NCBI GenBank assembly: GCA_029560585.1 | Contig: JAKQKQ010000201.1 | Location: 124,001 to 188,000, forward strand | From: Verrucomicrobiota bacterium | GTDB taxonomy: Bacteria; Verrucomicrobiota; Verrucomicrobiia; JADLBR01 | Reading direction: 5' to 3' | DNA length: 64,000 nt | In this document: positions 25,775 through 35,922 of the stretch, in pieces | Numbering within the stretch: position 1 is the first letter of the stretch | Layout: every line of letters begins with the position of its first letter | Program-made: the position numbers and the translations under genes | The notes under the pieces: generated by a model | The model's database searches: none | The model's input: the letters and a program-made list of their open reading frames with translations, nothing else | What the model was told of the DNA's origin: nothing

Positions 25775-27667
25775 TCAGTGCCGATATTGAAACTCTTCGC
25801 TGTTGATCAAGGACCAGATGAAATCCACCCAGTCCTCACGCCGTTTGGGCCCACCCGCCCTGCCATACGCCTCGAAGGTCTTCACCTCCTCAGGCGTCGG
25901 GAAGCGCGACAGGATCGTCAGAAAGAGTTCCTCGACGATCTCCCCGGGCTTCCGCTTCGGATCGACGAGCGCCCTGATTTTTGGCCCCTGGTCGATCTTG
26001 CGATAGATGTGGCTCGAATTGAGCATGTGCATCCACTGGGCGGGAACGGGCTTGTTGATGCGCTCGTTTTCCATGCCGGTGGCACGCGCGGATCGTCCGA
26101 ACAGGGCCAGGAAGGGGCTGGTGATGCTCCCATCTGCCAGCGCGACGGCGGGCTTATCCTGCGGGATATACGTGAAGGGCTCTGGAATGGGGCTGGTGTA
26201 AAGATCCGTCGCGCCGGTGATCTTGTTGACCGCGTCGATGAGCACCTCGGCCTCCAAACGACGCATTCCGTAGATCCCAAAACGCGCTTCGGCCTGGGGG
26301 ACGTTGGGCCTTGGCATCGATGAGAACTGGTAGGTCTTTGAATTGAGTATCAGCCTGAACATGCGCTTCATGTCGTACTTGTTGGCGATCATCTCCTTTT
26401 CCAAGTAGGCCAGCAGCGCGGGATTGCTCGGGGGATTGTTATCCCGGATATCGTCCGGCTCATGGATGATGCCGCGACCCAGCAGCCACGCCCATAGCCG
26501 GTTGGCGATGTTGCGCGTGAACCACGGATTCTTCGGGTTGATTAACCAGTCGGCAAAAACCTCCCGCGGATCCCGTTCGGTGGTCAATTTCACCCGCGTG
26601 CCATCAGGAAATACCCCGACGGTCGGAGGCAAGTTGACGACCGGCACCGGCGTCAGCGGAACCGTGATCGGCGGCGGGGGCGCCTTGGCCGACGTCGCGG
26701 GCTTGGGGGGCGCGCCCGGGGCCTTGGCCGTCGCCGCCGGCTTGTTGGTTCCCGCCGGGGCCGAGGAGGCTTTGCTCGGAGTCGCCGACTTGTTCGTCGC
26801 CGCCGCCGGGCCCGGTGCCGGGGCCCCCAACAGCGGGGGGCGATTCTCCGCCACCGTGATTGTGACCTGGCTCACGGTCTTGGCGGGCGCGCTGTTGGTC
26901 ACGGATGCAGGCGCGCTGTTGGTTGCGGACGAGGGTGGGCTGTTGGTCCCCATCGTGCCAAGACCCAGCGGGTCCCAGAAGACGATCTCCTCCTTCCACT
27001 CGCGACTCGGCTTGTATCCGACCTGGGAGAAAAAGGCCGCCATGCCCGCCAGACGCTCCTTCGGCCAACTGTCGGTCCGGGTCCCCATGAACGTCAGGGC
27101 CACTGCCATGGCAATGCCCTCCGGCGTCCTGTTCTGGATGGCGCGATAGAAATTCACCGGCCCGACCCGGAAATTGCTCCCGCTGGATGTCAGCATCTCC
27201 CGCACGAACTTGTCGTACGGCTTATTCTCGGCGATCGAGGCCACCACCCAGCGGTGATACGCCTGCGCCGCATTGGGCCATAGATTGACGGGGAATTCCG
27301 CCTTGATCCGCAGGATGTCGCCCCACTTCATCGACCAATACTCGGCGAATTCATCCCGCTCAAGGAGCCGATCGATCAACAGCCGACGCTTGTTCTTCGC
27401 GTCAGGATCCTGAATGAATTCCCGGGCCTCCTTCGCGGTGGGCAATGTCCCAATCACGTCCAGAAAAGCCCGTCGCACAAACACCGCATCGGAACAGATG
27501 GTCGGTTGGAAATTCAACGGAATCACCTTGACGTAGACCAGCTTATCGAGCGGGCTGTCGGGCGTCGGGGAAAGGGAACTCTCGAAAATCTTCGCCCCCG
27601 AATCCAGCGACGCGGCCTCGCCAGCGACCGCAAGAAAAACAACCGCCAAAGTTGTTAATATTCTCAT
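25775..27667 (-). CDS. DUF1549/DUF1553 domain protein
   Basis: Exported protein of 630 residues. It has a signal peptide (about 1-19), then a DUF1549-like part (FVRRAFLDVIGTLPTAKEAREF, YWSMKWGDILRIKAEFP). A long Pro/Ala/Thr/Asn-rich linker (about 245-345) comes next, then the DUF1553 part (PWFTRNIANRLWAWLLGRGI, FSSMPRPNVPQAEARFGIYG). No CxxCH is present, so this copy lacks the Planctomycete-type cytochrome domain seen in some relatives. The start is the ATG at 27667; a GTG immediately before it is also possible. It is the first gene of the minus-strand trio. Function is unproven in the family; linkage to DUF1501 proteins is constant. Confidence 0.85.
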   Translation of the reverse strand: MRILTTLAVVFLAVAGEAASLDSGAKIFESSLSPTPDSPLDKLVYVKVIPLNFQPTICSDAVFVRRAFLDVIGTLPTAKEAREFIQDPDAKNKRRLLIDRLLERDEFAEYWSMKWGDILRIKAEFPVNLWPNAAQAYHRWVVASIAENKPYDKFVREMLTSSGSNFRVGPVNFYRAIQNRTPEGIAMAVALTFMGTRTDSWPKERLAGMAAFFSQVGYKPSREWKEEIVFWDPLGLGTMGTNSPPSSATNSAPASVTNSAPAKTVSQVTITVAENRPPLLGAPAPGPAAATNKSATPSKASSAPAGTNKPAATAKAPGAPPKPATSAKAPPPPITVPLTPVPVVNLPPTVGVFPDGTRVKLTTERDPREVFADWLINPKNPWFTRNIANRLWAWLLGRGIIHEPDDIRDNNPPSNPALLAYLEKEMIANKYDMKRMFRLILNSKTYQFSSMPRPNVPQAEARFGIYGMRRLEAEVLIDAVNKITGATDLYTSPIPEPFTYIPQDKPAVALADGSITSPFLALFGRSARATGMENERINKPVPAQWMHMLNSSHIYRKIDQGPKIRALVDPKRKPGEIVEELFLTILSRFPTPEEVKTFEAYGRAGGPKRREDWVDFIWSLINSEEFQYRH

Positions 27668-27918
27668 CACTGTCTCTCGCTTACACTGATCTATTAGCCC
27701 TCAGGGCCATCGTGTTTTCCACCGCATTTTCCAGGACCGGACCACACTACAGGACACCGGGGAACTGATGCCCGCCAACAGGTATCTGGCCTCCGCCGGG
27801 CCGGGGCATCGATGACCCAAAAAATGAGCCCACGATCACAGAAGCCGATCCATGGATCGATTCCGACCATGCCGATAGTGTAGCGGATCGGGCCTGAGAT
27901 TCCAGCGCTATCCATGGA

Positions 27919-27944
27919 CCAAAGCCCCAACCCCAGGGCTTTGG
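27919..27944. repeat. Perfect 9-bp hairpin
   Basis: CCAAAGCCC / GGGCTTTGG with an 8-base loop, beside a larger palindrome. It may help terminate transcription of the kinase gene, whose stop is about 190 bases away on the minus strand. Confidence 0.4.
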
Positions 27945-27962
27945 GTTATTCGACAGCAACCT

Positions 27963-28050
27963 GTTGGAGCTCAACCTTTAGGCTGAATCGGGCACGAAAC
28001 AGGCTAAAGCCTGGACTCCAACGGTTTCGGTCGAGCGCACCAAAAGCCCT
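27963..28050. repeat. 60-bp palindrome plus 38-bp dispersed repeat copy B
   Basis: GTTGGAGCTCAACCTTTAGG at 27963 is answered by the near-inverted AGGCTAAAGCCTGGACTCCA ending at 28022. The right end runs into a 38-base segment (28013-28050) that matches 20904-20941 at 36 positions. Two copies in one 64-kb window point to a genome-wide repeat family. Confidence 0.6.
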
Positions 28051-28134
28051 GCTGCCCCGCCAGAGGCCCGGCCCGCCCGCATTCACCCCATGCACGTGGG
28101 CGCCATCATGAACCAGCCGAGACGCTCATTGCCC

Positions 28135-31100
28135 TCACTGTGGGGGAAGGGTCAGCACGCAACGGAAACCGAGCCACTCATGACGGTCTGCGGGAGCGTA
28201 TCCCCCCCGAGCGGCGGAAAGGAGCAGGACACCGTACCCCCGCCACGAACCCCCCCTCACGACACGCAACACCTGACCGCTCTTGATCGCCTGCTGCTCT
28301 TCGACCGGCAACTCGTGCCCGCTGCCCGCCACGTGAAGTCGGTAGATCTCCTCACTGAACCAGTCCGACACCCATTCGCGGACGTTCCCGCCCATGTCGA
28401 ACAGGCCGAACCGATTCGCCCGATACGAGCCCACGGGCGCGGTGCGCGCATGGGCATCCTCAAAACCTCTCTTGGCCACCTTCGATTCCTTCCCCGCCAA
28501 GGCGCCGACCTCGTCCCCGCCCACATTGTCCGAACCAGGCGGCGGTGGAAACTCGTCCCCCCACGGGTATTTGCCCTTGCCCACGGCAACGTCCCACTCC
28601 GCGTCGGTCGGCAACCGGTATTCAAGGCCCTCCTTCTTGGCGAGCCATGCGCAGAAAGCCGTCGCGTCATCCCAGCTGACCAGGACCACGGGATGATCGG
28701 GTCCCTGCTCGAATGGCACGATGGTCTGCCTGCTGTGCCCAGTGTCCTTCACGAACGCGTCAAAGTCCTGGACCCGGGTCTCCCAGATGCAGAAAAGGGC
28801 ACCGGTCCCCTTGACCGGCACGAACTTCATCCCCAACGAGTTCTCGAAAGGCTTGTCCTTTGTCGCCGAAGCCAACGTCACCGCCACGATGGGCGACACC
28901 GAGGTCGCCTTGGGCAGGGCGATCGGCCCAGCCCCTGCGCCAGGGACTTCCCCCTTCTCCACCTTTGCCGCCAGCATCCTGACCTTGAGCGCCGCCTCCA
29001 GTCGGGCCGTTCGCGTAAGCCGCAGCTCCATCATTCGAAGCGACTGTGCGGCCCGGCTGCCCTCCCGCTTGACCACCGGCTCGGTCCGGCTTGCGACAAA
29101 CCCAAGATCTCGGTCCACGAAGTAGCGCAGGTTGTGGTACTCGGACGGCATGCGGACAGAACTATCCGGTTTCGGCGGCACCTGCCCACCGGCCCACGCC
29201 TCGCGCTCCCTCCTCACGGCCAGCGCCCCATCCAGATCGCCGCGGGCCGCCACCCGCTTCTCCAAATCCTCGAGCTCTGCAACATACCTGGCCACCCGCT
29301 CATCCGAAGCCTGCTTGCCCGCCGAAAATGCCTCGCGGAGCGGTGCGAGGATCGACTCGATCTCCGCCTGCTCCTCGGCCGTCAACGCATCGGGAGGCAT
29401 AGCCGCAGTCGCCCCGGCCAAGTTCGTGGAGAAACCCACCGCCGCAGGAGCGGCGTTCGAGGTGCCGCCCGCTGGCGGCGCGGTGGCCGCTGGGGCGACC
29501 GCGACGGGAAATGCCGATGGCGCAATCAGCGCGCAGCGGAAACCTATCCCAGCATCCCGCTCGCCCGGCTCGGCCATCCCTCGATACGAGGAGGCCGCCG
29601 CGGACCCACTGCTGACCTGCCACCCCCCGCCCCGCACCACGCGCACGACATCCCCCTTCCGGATCCCCTGGAGCAGGGCCTCGGAGAAACCCTCATCCGG
29701 CGCCCCCCCATCCTTGTGCCGCTTGAGCACCTCATTCGTGTACCAGTCTTCAACCCACTCCCTCACGTTGCCCCCCAGATCATATAGGCCCAGCCCATTG
29801 GCACCATAAGTGCCCACCGGGGCCGTCCGCGGACGCCCGTCGCGCCAACCGGCAATGGAACCACCCCGCGGATCCGATGCGTCGCCAAGGATGGCCTCTT
29901 CCCCCGCCAGATTCTCCGCATTGGTGCTAGGTGGCCAGACATCACCCCAGGGATACCGTCCCTTGCCCACCGCCACATCCCATTCCTCGTCCGTCGGCAA
30001 CCGATACTCCAAACCCTCCTTCGCCGAAAGCCACGAGCAAAAGTCCTTCGCATCCTGCCAGCCAACCCCCGCCACCGGTTCCTCAGGCCCCTGATCAAAC
30101 GGCACTTTGCCTTCCAAACGATGGCCGGTCGCCGCCAGAAACGTCCGGAAATCCTTCACCCGAGTCTCCCAGGTCGACAGGAGGATCCGCGTTCCCGGCA
30201 CCGGCACAAATTTCATCCCAAGCGAATTGATGAATGGCCGTTCCCGCGATCCGGAGGCGAGTTCTTCCGCGGACGCGATCGGCGCCCCATGCCTCGCCAG
30301 CCCTTTCACGCCCTCCACCGCCGCTTTACCCTCGCCCGCCGCCCCCGCTGGCACCGCCGCCTCCACCCTCTGCCGATGCACCTTGGCGCCACCCTTGGCC
30401 GCCTTGGCTCGACCCTCCGCGCCCCCCTTGGAAGCCATCCCCGCGTCAACCCCCCGCGGCATCTCTCCGCCACCCGGCAGAGACGGCGGTTGACCCGCCG
30501 GAACCTCCTGCGAAACCACCGGCTGAGATCCCGGCCCCGTCTCCTCCGTCCCGCGCCTCGCCAAATAACCCGCCACGGCAATAATCAAGAAAACCCCCCC
30601 GCACGCCACCCATAGCGGCCACGTGTGCTCGGGCTTCACAAACACTTCGGTCTTCGGATGGGGCGCAGGCGACTCCGCCACCACCGATGCCCCCGCCGTG
30701 ATCCGAGAACTCGCCTTGTCGCGCTGCCGCACCACCGAATGACAATGCTCCAGCGAATCCAACAATTCCTCATGGGTGCCGGGACGCTCGTTGGGCGACT
30801 TGCCCATCAGCCGCCGGATAAGATCCGAAAACGGCTGGCAGAGCGTCGGGTTTCTCATCCGGGGACTGGGCACCGGCTCCGTGAGCTGCTTTGAAAGAAT
30901 CGCACCCGCCGTCGCCCCGTCATACGGCACCTGCGCCGTCGCAAGATGAAAGAGCGTCGCACCCAGACTGTAAAAATCCGACCGGTGGTCAACCTTTCCG
31001 TCCCCGCGCGCCTGCTCGGGCGACATGTATAGCGGCGTCCCAACGCTCGTCCCCGGCATCGTCAGCGAAACATCGGAATCCAGCTCGTGCATGTGGGCAA

Positions 31101-31596
31101 GACCCAGGTCCGCCAGCTTCACCACGCCCTTGCCCGTCAGCAGCAGGTTATCCGGCTTCACGTCGCGATGGATGATCCCCGCCTCGTGCGCCGCCTGCAG
31201 GGCCAACGTCACCTCGCGCCCTATCTCTATGCACTCCAGTTCGGAGAACCGCTCCCCGCGCCGGAGGTACGCCCCCAGGCTGAGCCCATCCACCAGCTCC
31301 ATCACGTAGAAATACGTCCCCGCCGCCTGGCCAAAATCGTGGATCTGCACCAGATTCGGATGGTTGATGGCCGCAGCCGCCTTCGCCTCCCGCAGAAACC
31401 TCGCCACCAGATCCCCGCGCGACGCCAAGCTCGCGCTCATCGCCTTCAGCGCCACGGGACGATCCAGCGTCACCTGCCGGGCGCGATACACCGTCCCCAT
31501 CGATCCGCGGCCCAGCGGCTTCTCGATCACATAGCCACCGAGCCGCTTCCCGATCAACGGATCCTGCGCGTGATCAGTCTGCGGTGATTCACCCAT
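28135..31596 (-). CDS. Hanks-type Ser/Thr kinase with two sulfatase-modifying-factor domains
   Basis: Membrane signalling protein of 1153 residues. The N-terminal kinase (about 20-285) has a Gly loop LGRGSMGTVYRA, Lys51, catalytic HRDVKPDN with Asp145 and DLG at 163-165 in place of DFG. A single membrane helix spans about 327-347 after a Ser/Pro linker. Outside are two FGE/SUMF1-like domains in tandem (455-690 and 913-1153), each opening with NSLGMKFVPV and containing a RLPTDxEWDVAVGKG..YPWGD pattern and GGNVREWV. They are separated by a helical segment (740-880). The FGE repeats probably bind ligands rather than oxidise Cys, as I see no catalytic Cys pair. Stand-alone gene. Confidence 0.9.
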   Translation of the reverse strand: MGESPQTDHAQDPLIGKRLGGYVIEKPLGRGSMGTVYRARQVTLDRPVALKAMSASLASRGDLVARFLREAKAAAAINHPNLVQIHDFGQAAGTYFYVMELVDGLSLGAYLRRGERFSELECIEIGREVTLALQAAHEAGIIHRDVKPDNLLLTGKGVVKLADLGLAHMHELDSDVSLTMPGTSVGTPLYMSPEQARGDGKVDHRSDFYSLGATLFHLATAQVPYDGATAGAILSKQLTEPVPSPRMRNPTLCQPFSDLIRRLMGKSPNERPGTHEELLDSLEHCHSVVRQRDKASSRITAGASVVAESPAPHPKTEVFVKPEHTWPLWVACGGVFLIIAVAGYLARRGTEETGPGSQPVVSQEVPAGQPPSLPGGGEMPRGVDAGMASKGGAEGRAKAAKGGAKVHRQRVEAAVPAGAAGEGKAAVEGVKGLARHGAPIASAEELASGSRERPFINSLGMKFVPVPGTRILLSTWETRVKDFRTFLAATGHRLEGKVPFDQGPEEPVAGVGWQDAKDFCSWLSAKEGLEYRLPTDEEWDVAVGKGRYPWGDVWPPSTNAENLAGEEAILGDASDPRGGSIAGWRDGRPRTAPVGTYGANGLGLYDLGGNVREWVEDWYTNEVLKRHKDGGAPDEGFSEALLQGIRKGDVVRVVRGGGWQVSSGSAAASSYRGMAEPGERDAGIGFRCALIAPSAFPVAVAPAATAPPAGGTSNAAPAAVGFSTNLAGATAAMPPDALTAEEQAEIESILAPLREAFSAGKQASDERVARYVAELEDLEKRVAARGDLDGALAVRREREAWAGGQVPPKPDSSVRMPSEYHNLRYFVDRDLGFVASRTEPVVKREGSRAAQSLRMMELRLTRTARLEAALKVRMLAAKVEKGEVPGAGAGPIALPKATSVSPIVAVTLASATKDKPFENSLGMKFVPVKGTGALFCIWETRVQDFDAFVKDTGHSRQTIVPFEQGPDHPVVLVSWDDATAFCAWLAKKEGLEYRLPTDAEWDVAVGKGKYPWGDEFPPPPGSDNVGGDEVGALAGKESKVAKRGFEDAHARTAPVGSYRANRFGLFDMGGNVREWVSDWFSEEIYRLHVAGSGHELPVEEQQAIKSGQVLRVVRGGSWRGYGVLLLSAARGGYAPADRHEWLGFRCVLTLPPQ

Positions 31597-31958
31597 CTGC
31601 CTGCTTCATGTCAGGATGCCTGCCCGCCGCCCGACTTCAAAGATCAAAGTTCAAGGCCCCTCGACCGCATCCGCCCGCCAGAATCCCCTTGCCCATCCCC
31701 GCACTTCCACCGGCGCCATTAGCCGCCCTTCAATCGCCCCCTCACCCCCCCGCGCAAAAGTTCACGCACTTCGCACTTGCGGGAGGCAGCTCGCTTGTTA
31801 CGTTTCGCCGCGTCCGCGGCAAGGCGAGAGGAGGAGAGTGTGGCCGGAGCGAAATTAGCAGTGCTGATTGCTCTGAAAAACATTCTCATTTTTAGAACCC
31901 GTTTCTCCCGCCATCGTTCGGGGACGACTGACTGATACCGGATCGAGCGAACAAGTGC
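31597..31958. other. Divergent intergenic region between kinase and respiratory operon
   Basis: About 360 bases with no credible gene. It should contain the promoters of the kinase (leftward) and of the act-cco operon (rightward). The right end is AT-richer (31855-31900), with TTGCTC at 31868 and TTTAGA at 31891 at 17-base spacing as a weak promoter candidate. A short GCCGCG/CGCGGC stem lies at 31807-31820. Confidence 0.4.
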
Positions 31959-32612
31959 ATGGCAAACATCTTCCCGCGCTGGTCGAATTGGCTGCCGCTG
32001 CAAATCGCGGCGTGCCTGCTCGTCGCCGGGCCGCTCCTGGTGGTCGGGGTCACGTATTATTTTACCCCCAAGTACACCCGCATCGGCTACGAGCCGACCC
32101 AGCCGGTATCCTTCGACCACTCGCTGCATGTGACCCAGCTCGGCATGGATTGCCGCTACTGCCATAGCGGGGTCGAGGTCTCCTCCCATTCCAACGTGCC
32201 CAACACCCAGACCTGCATGAACTGCCACACTCATGTGCAGGCCACCAACCCCAAGCTCGCCCCCGTAAAGAGCAGTTTTGAGACGGGGCGGCCCATCGAA
32301 TGGGTCCGCGTCCACCAGGCGCCGGACTATGTGTATTTCAATCACGCGGTCCACGTGAACCGCGGCATCTCCTGCCGCGAGTGCCATGGCGAGGTCAACA
32401 AGATGACCGTCATCCGGCACGATCAGCCCATGAGCATGGGATGGTGCCTCTCGTGCCACCGCGATCCCGCCGCCAAGATCCGGCCCCTGGATAAAGTGTA
32501 CGACCTGACGTGGAAGGCGGAATCCCCGCAGGCACAGCTCGAGCAGGGGCGGCGCCTCGTGGAACAGTGGGATGTGAAACCGCCCCAAGATTGCGCGGGG
32601 TGCCACCGATGA
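31959..32612 (+). CDS. actA: Alternative complex III subunit ActA (pentaheme cytochrome c)
   Basis: Membrane-anchored multiheme cytochrome, 217 residues, that takes electrons from the quinol-oxidising core of alternative complex III. One N-terminal membrane helix (about 12-34) is followed by a periplasmic domain with exactly five CxxCH haem-binding motifs: CRYCH (65), CMNCH (86), CRECH (139), CLSCH (163) and CAGCH (212). Extra His residues (FDHSLHV, FNHAVHV) are likely distal ligands. The actB start overlaps its stop by four bases. Length, haem count and gene order fit ActA well. Confidence 0.93.
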   Translation: MANIFPRWSNWLPLQIAACLLVAGPLLVVGVTYYFTPKYTRIGYEPTQPVSFDHSLHVTQLGMDCRYCHSGVEVSSHSNVPNTQTCMNCHTHVQATNPKLAPVKSSFETGRPIEWVRVHQAPDYVYFNHAVHVNRGISCRECHGEVNKMTVIRHDQPMSMGWCLSCHRDPAAKIRPLDKVYDLTWKAESPQAQLEQGRRLVEQWDVKPPQDCAGCHR

Positions 32613-35600
32613 AATCCGACCTCCAGCACTCGAGCGCCACCGGCCGCCGCTACTGGAAGGGCCTCGATGAACTCGCCGGCACGCCCGAATTCGACCAGTG
32701 GCTCCACCGCGAATTCCCCGCCGGGGCCTCCGAGTTGGCCGCCGATGGCACGTCCCGCCGCGCATTTCTTCAGCTGATGGGCGCATCCCTCGGCCTCGCC
32801 GGTCTCGCCGGCTGCCGCCGCCCCGAGGCCCACATCGTCCCCTTCACCAAGTCCCCGGAATGGATGATCCCAGGTCGCGCGCTCCAGTACGCGACCGCCA
32901 TGCCCCGCCGCCGAGGCGCCATGCCCCTTCTCGTCACCACTTTCAACGGCCGCCCCACCAAGATCGAGGGCAACCCCCTCCACCCCATGAGCGGCGGAAA
33001 GACGGACACTTTCGCCCAGGCTTCCATCCTCGATCTCTACGACCCCGACCGCAGCCGCCAGATTCTTAAAGGCGGTGTTCCCTCCGACGCCAAGGCCCTC
33101 CAAGACCAGATCGCCGCGTGGCGAACGGCCTGGGCCGCGGACGGAGCCAAGGGCGTCGCCATGATCGCCGACGAGACCCTCAGCCCCACCCGACTCCGCC
33201 TCGCGGGCGAACTGCTCAAACAGTTCCCCAACATGACCGGCTGCATCCACGAGCCATTCCTGGACTGCGACGATGACCTCGAGGCCACGCGCGCCGCGTT
33301 CGGTCCCCGTGGCCACGCCGTCGTCGATTTCGGCAAGGCCGATGTCGTGCTCGCGATTGGCTCCGACTTCCTCGGTGCGGACGATGGCACGCTGGCGGAC
33401 GTGCGGGAGTTCTCGCTGCGCCGCCGCCCCGGCGAGGACGGCAAGGCAATGAACCGCCTCTACGTGGCCGAGCATGCGTTCACGATCACCGGTGGTTCGG
33501 CCGACCATCGCTTCCGCATCCCCGCCTCGCTCCTCCCACATTTCGCCGCGGAAATCGCGCGCGAATTGCTCAAGCAGGGCAAGGACAACGGCCTCCGGGA
33601 CGTCGTCGAGGCCATGCCGCCCGCGCCGCACTGGACCGAGACCCAGTCTGCCTGGATCCGCGAGTGCGCCAAAGACCTCGCCGCCCACGCGGGCCGCTGC
33701 GCCGTCGTCGCCGGCCTCGCACAGCACCGCGCCACCCAAGTCCTCGCACACGCGATCAACGCCTCGCTCGACAATGTCGGCAAGACCGTAACGCCCAAGC
33801 CCAAACCCGGATTCGATCCCAAAGAAAAAATCCTCGACCTGGCCGGGGTCGCCAGGCGCATCGCCGCCGGTGAGATCCACACGCTCTTCGTCCTCGGCGC
33901 CAACCCCGCCCACACCGCGCCCGCCGACCTCAACTTCGGCCAGTTGCTCAAGCAGGTGAAGACGGTGGTCCACCACGGACTGCACTACGACGAGACCGCC
34001 GAGGCCGCCCACTGGCACATCCCCGCGGCGCACTATCTTGAGTCCTGGGGCGACACGATCGCGCCCGACCATTCCCATTGCTCCATCCAGCCGATGATCC
34101 TGCCGCTGTTCGGCGGCTGGTCGCAGATCCAGCTGCTCGCCGCCCTCGCCGGCAAACCCTTCTCCGACGGCCCCGAAGAAGTCCAGGAAACGTTCCGCAA
34201 AAAGACCGGCATGGCCCCGGGTCCCGATTTCGACCAGGCCTGGACCCGGTTCGTGCACGATGGGTTCACCCACGTGGCTCGACCAACCAACCCGACCCCC
34301 GGCCAGTTCAACGCCGCCGCTGCCGCCAGCGCCATCAAAGGACATCTCCCCGCGGATTCCGCCCCGGCCCAGGAAAGCCTCGAGGTGGTTCTCGCCGCCG
34401 ATTACCGCGTGGACGACGGCAGGTATATAAACAACGGATGGATGCAGGAGTTCCCCGACCCCATCACGAAGCTGACGTGGGAGAATGCGGCGCTCATGAG
34501 CCCGGCCACCGCCAAGGCCCTCGACCTGCGTGTCCTGAGGCGCGGCGGCGTGGTGAAGGACGGCGTCACCGTCGGCCAGATCATCAAGATCGCGGTCGAT
34601 GGCCGTACGGTCGAGGCGCCAGTGCTCGAGGCCCCCGGCCATGCAGATAATTCCATCACCCTCCACCTCGGCTACGGTCGCAGGATCATCGGCAAGGTCG
34701 GCACCGGCAGCGGCTTCAACGCCTACGCCCTTCGCACCACCGACAGACCGCACGTCCTCACCGGCGCAAAGATCGAGAAGACCGGACGGGTGCACCGCTT
34801 CGCGGTCACCCAGGAACATCACTCCCTCGAGGGCCGCGACCACGTCCGCGAGGCTCCGCTGGAGCATTTTAAGAAGGCCCCCGACTTCGCCAAACATCTC
34901 GGCGTCCACAGCCCTCCGCTGAGAAACGCCTTCGAGTCTAAGCCATTCCTCACCGCGCCCCACCAGTGGGCCATGGCGGTCGATCTCTCGGCTTGCACCG
35001 GCTGCGGCACCTGCATGGTCGCCTGCCAGGCCGAGAACAATATCCCCATCGTCGGCGCCGAGCAGGTCCGAAACGGTCGCGAGATGCACTGGGTCCGCAT
35101 CGATCGCTATTTCACCAGCCACGAGGACTACAGCCCCGATCTCGGCACGGCGCCCTCGGATCCGGCGATGCTCAACCAGCCGGTCATGTGCCAGCATTGC
35201 GAGAATGCGCCGTGCGAGGTCGTCTGCCCAGTCAATGCCACCATCCACAACGAAGAAGGGCTCAACGTCATGGCCTACAACCGTTGTGTCGGCACGCGAT
35301 ATTGCGCCAACAACTGCCCCTACAAGGTCCGCCGCTTCAACTTCTTCGACTACAATCAGCGGCCCGTGCTCGAGCGCCACAGGTTCCTCGGTTTCGACAT
35401 CGGCGGGCTCTACTTCGGCCCCGCGCGCCCCAAGGGATCGCCCGAGACGCTCAAGCTACAGAAGAACCCCAACGTCACCGTCCGGATGCGCGGCGTGATG
35501 GAGAAATGTACCTTCTGCGTACAGCGGCTCGAGGCCGCAAAAATCGACCAGAAGGTCAAGGCGGGTGCCACGCCGAACGTGACTGTGCCCCCCGGCACTA

Positions 35601-35920
35601 TCCAGACCGCCTGCCAGCAGGCGTGTCCCGCCAACGCCATCACATTCGGCAACGAGAAGGACGCCGGAAGCGACATCGCCAGGGCGAGGAAAATGGTCCT
35701 CTCCTACGAGGTCCTCTCCTTCCTCAATACCCGGCCCCGCGTCTCTTACCTCGCCAAGATCCGCAACCCGAACCCCGCCATGCCCGGCGCCGAATACGTC
35801 GGCATGAGCTCCCTGCACGAGGCGCAGGACCACGGGCAATCCCGCGCCGGCGAACACGCCCCGGGACACGGCGGCACCGCGCCCCCTGAATCCACCGCTA
35901 AACCACACGGGGGGCATTGA
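32609..35920 (+). CDS. actB: Alternative complex III subunit ActB (iron-sulfur protein)
   Basis: Large periplasmic subunit of 1103 residues that joins a molybdopterin-oxidoreductase-like half without apparent cofactor to an iron-sulfur half. A Tat-type signal lies at about 46-70 ([22 protein letters not shown]), with a Cys that may be lipidated. From about residue 795 four Cys-rich groups appear: [42 protein letters not shown] with a later CQQAC. These suit three 4Fe-4S clusters and one 3Fe-4S cluster. The frame extends upstream to 32510, but the ATG at 32609 overlapping the actA stop gives the conserved N terminus. The C-terminal 40 residues are His/Gly-rich. Confidence 0.93.
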   Translation: MKSDLQHSSATGRRYWKGLDELAGTPEFDQWLHREFPAGASELAADGTSRRAFLQLMGASLGLAGLAGCRRPEAHIVPFTKSPEWMIPGRALQYATAMPRRRGAMPLLVTTFNGRPTKIEGNPLHPMSGGKTDTFAQASILDLYDPDRSRQILKGGVPSDAKALQDQIAAWRTAWAADGAKGVAMIADETLSPTRLRLAGELLKQFPNMTGCIHEPFLDCDDDLEATRAAFGPRGHAVVDFGKADVVLAIGSDFLGADDGTLADVREFSLRRRPGEDGKAMNRLYVAEHAFTITGGSADHRFRIPASLLPHFAAEIARELLKQGKDNGLRDVVEAMPPAPHWTETQSAWIRECAKDLAAHAGRCAVVAGLAQHRATQVLAHAINASLDNVGKTVTPKPKPGFDPKEKILDLAGVARRIAAGEIHTLFVLGANPAHTAPADLNFGQLLKQVKTVVHHGLHYDETAEAAHWHIPAAHYLESWGDTIAPDHSHCSIQPMILPLFGGWSQIQLLAALAGKPFSDGPEEVQETFRKKTGMAPGPDFDQAWTRFVHDGFTHVARPTNPTPGQFNAAAAASAIKGHLPADSAPAQESLEVVLAADYRVDDGRYINNGWMQEFPDPITKLTWENAALMSPATAKALDLRVLRRGGVVKDGVTVGQIIKIAVDGRTVEAPVLEAPGHADNSITLHLGYGRRIIGKVGTGSGFNAYALRTTDRPHVLTGAKIEKTGRVHRFAVTQEHHSLEGRDHVREAPLEHFKKAPDFAKHLGVHSPPLRNAFESKPFLTAPHQWAMAVDLSACTGCGTCMVACQAENNIPIVGAEQVRNGREMHWVRIDRYFTSHEDYSPDLGTAPSDPAMLNQPVMCQHCENAPCEVVCPVNATIHNEEGLNVMAYNRCVGTRYCANNCPYKVRRFNFFDYNQRPVLERHRFLGFDIGGLYFGPARPKGSPETLKLQKNPNVTVRMRGVMEKCTFCVQRLEAAKIDQKVKAGATPNVTVPPGTIQTACQQACPANAITFGNEKDAGSDIARARKMVLSYEVLSFLNTRPRVSYLAKIRNPNPAMPGAEYVGMSSLHEAQDHGQSRAGEHAPGHGGTAPPESTAKPHGGH

Positions 35921-35922
35921 TC

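Larger units (their letters stand above)
27668..28134. other. Gene-free interval with palindromes
   Basis: About 470 bases between two minus-strand genes. No protein-like frame. It holds the hairpin at 27919-27944 and the palindrome with its attached repeat, listed below. The promoter of the DUF1549/1553 gene should lie near 27680-27760, but no clear boxes were found. Confidence 0.55.

Noticed and set aside
32423-35380. Minus-strand open frame of 985 codons opposite actB
   Set aside because: It mirrors the codon structure of ActB in very GC-rich DNA, has no start signal and gives a Gly/Asp/Val-rich sequence unlike any family; actB itself is unmistakable.
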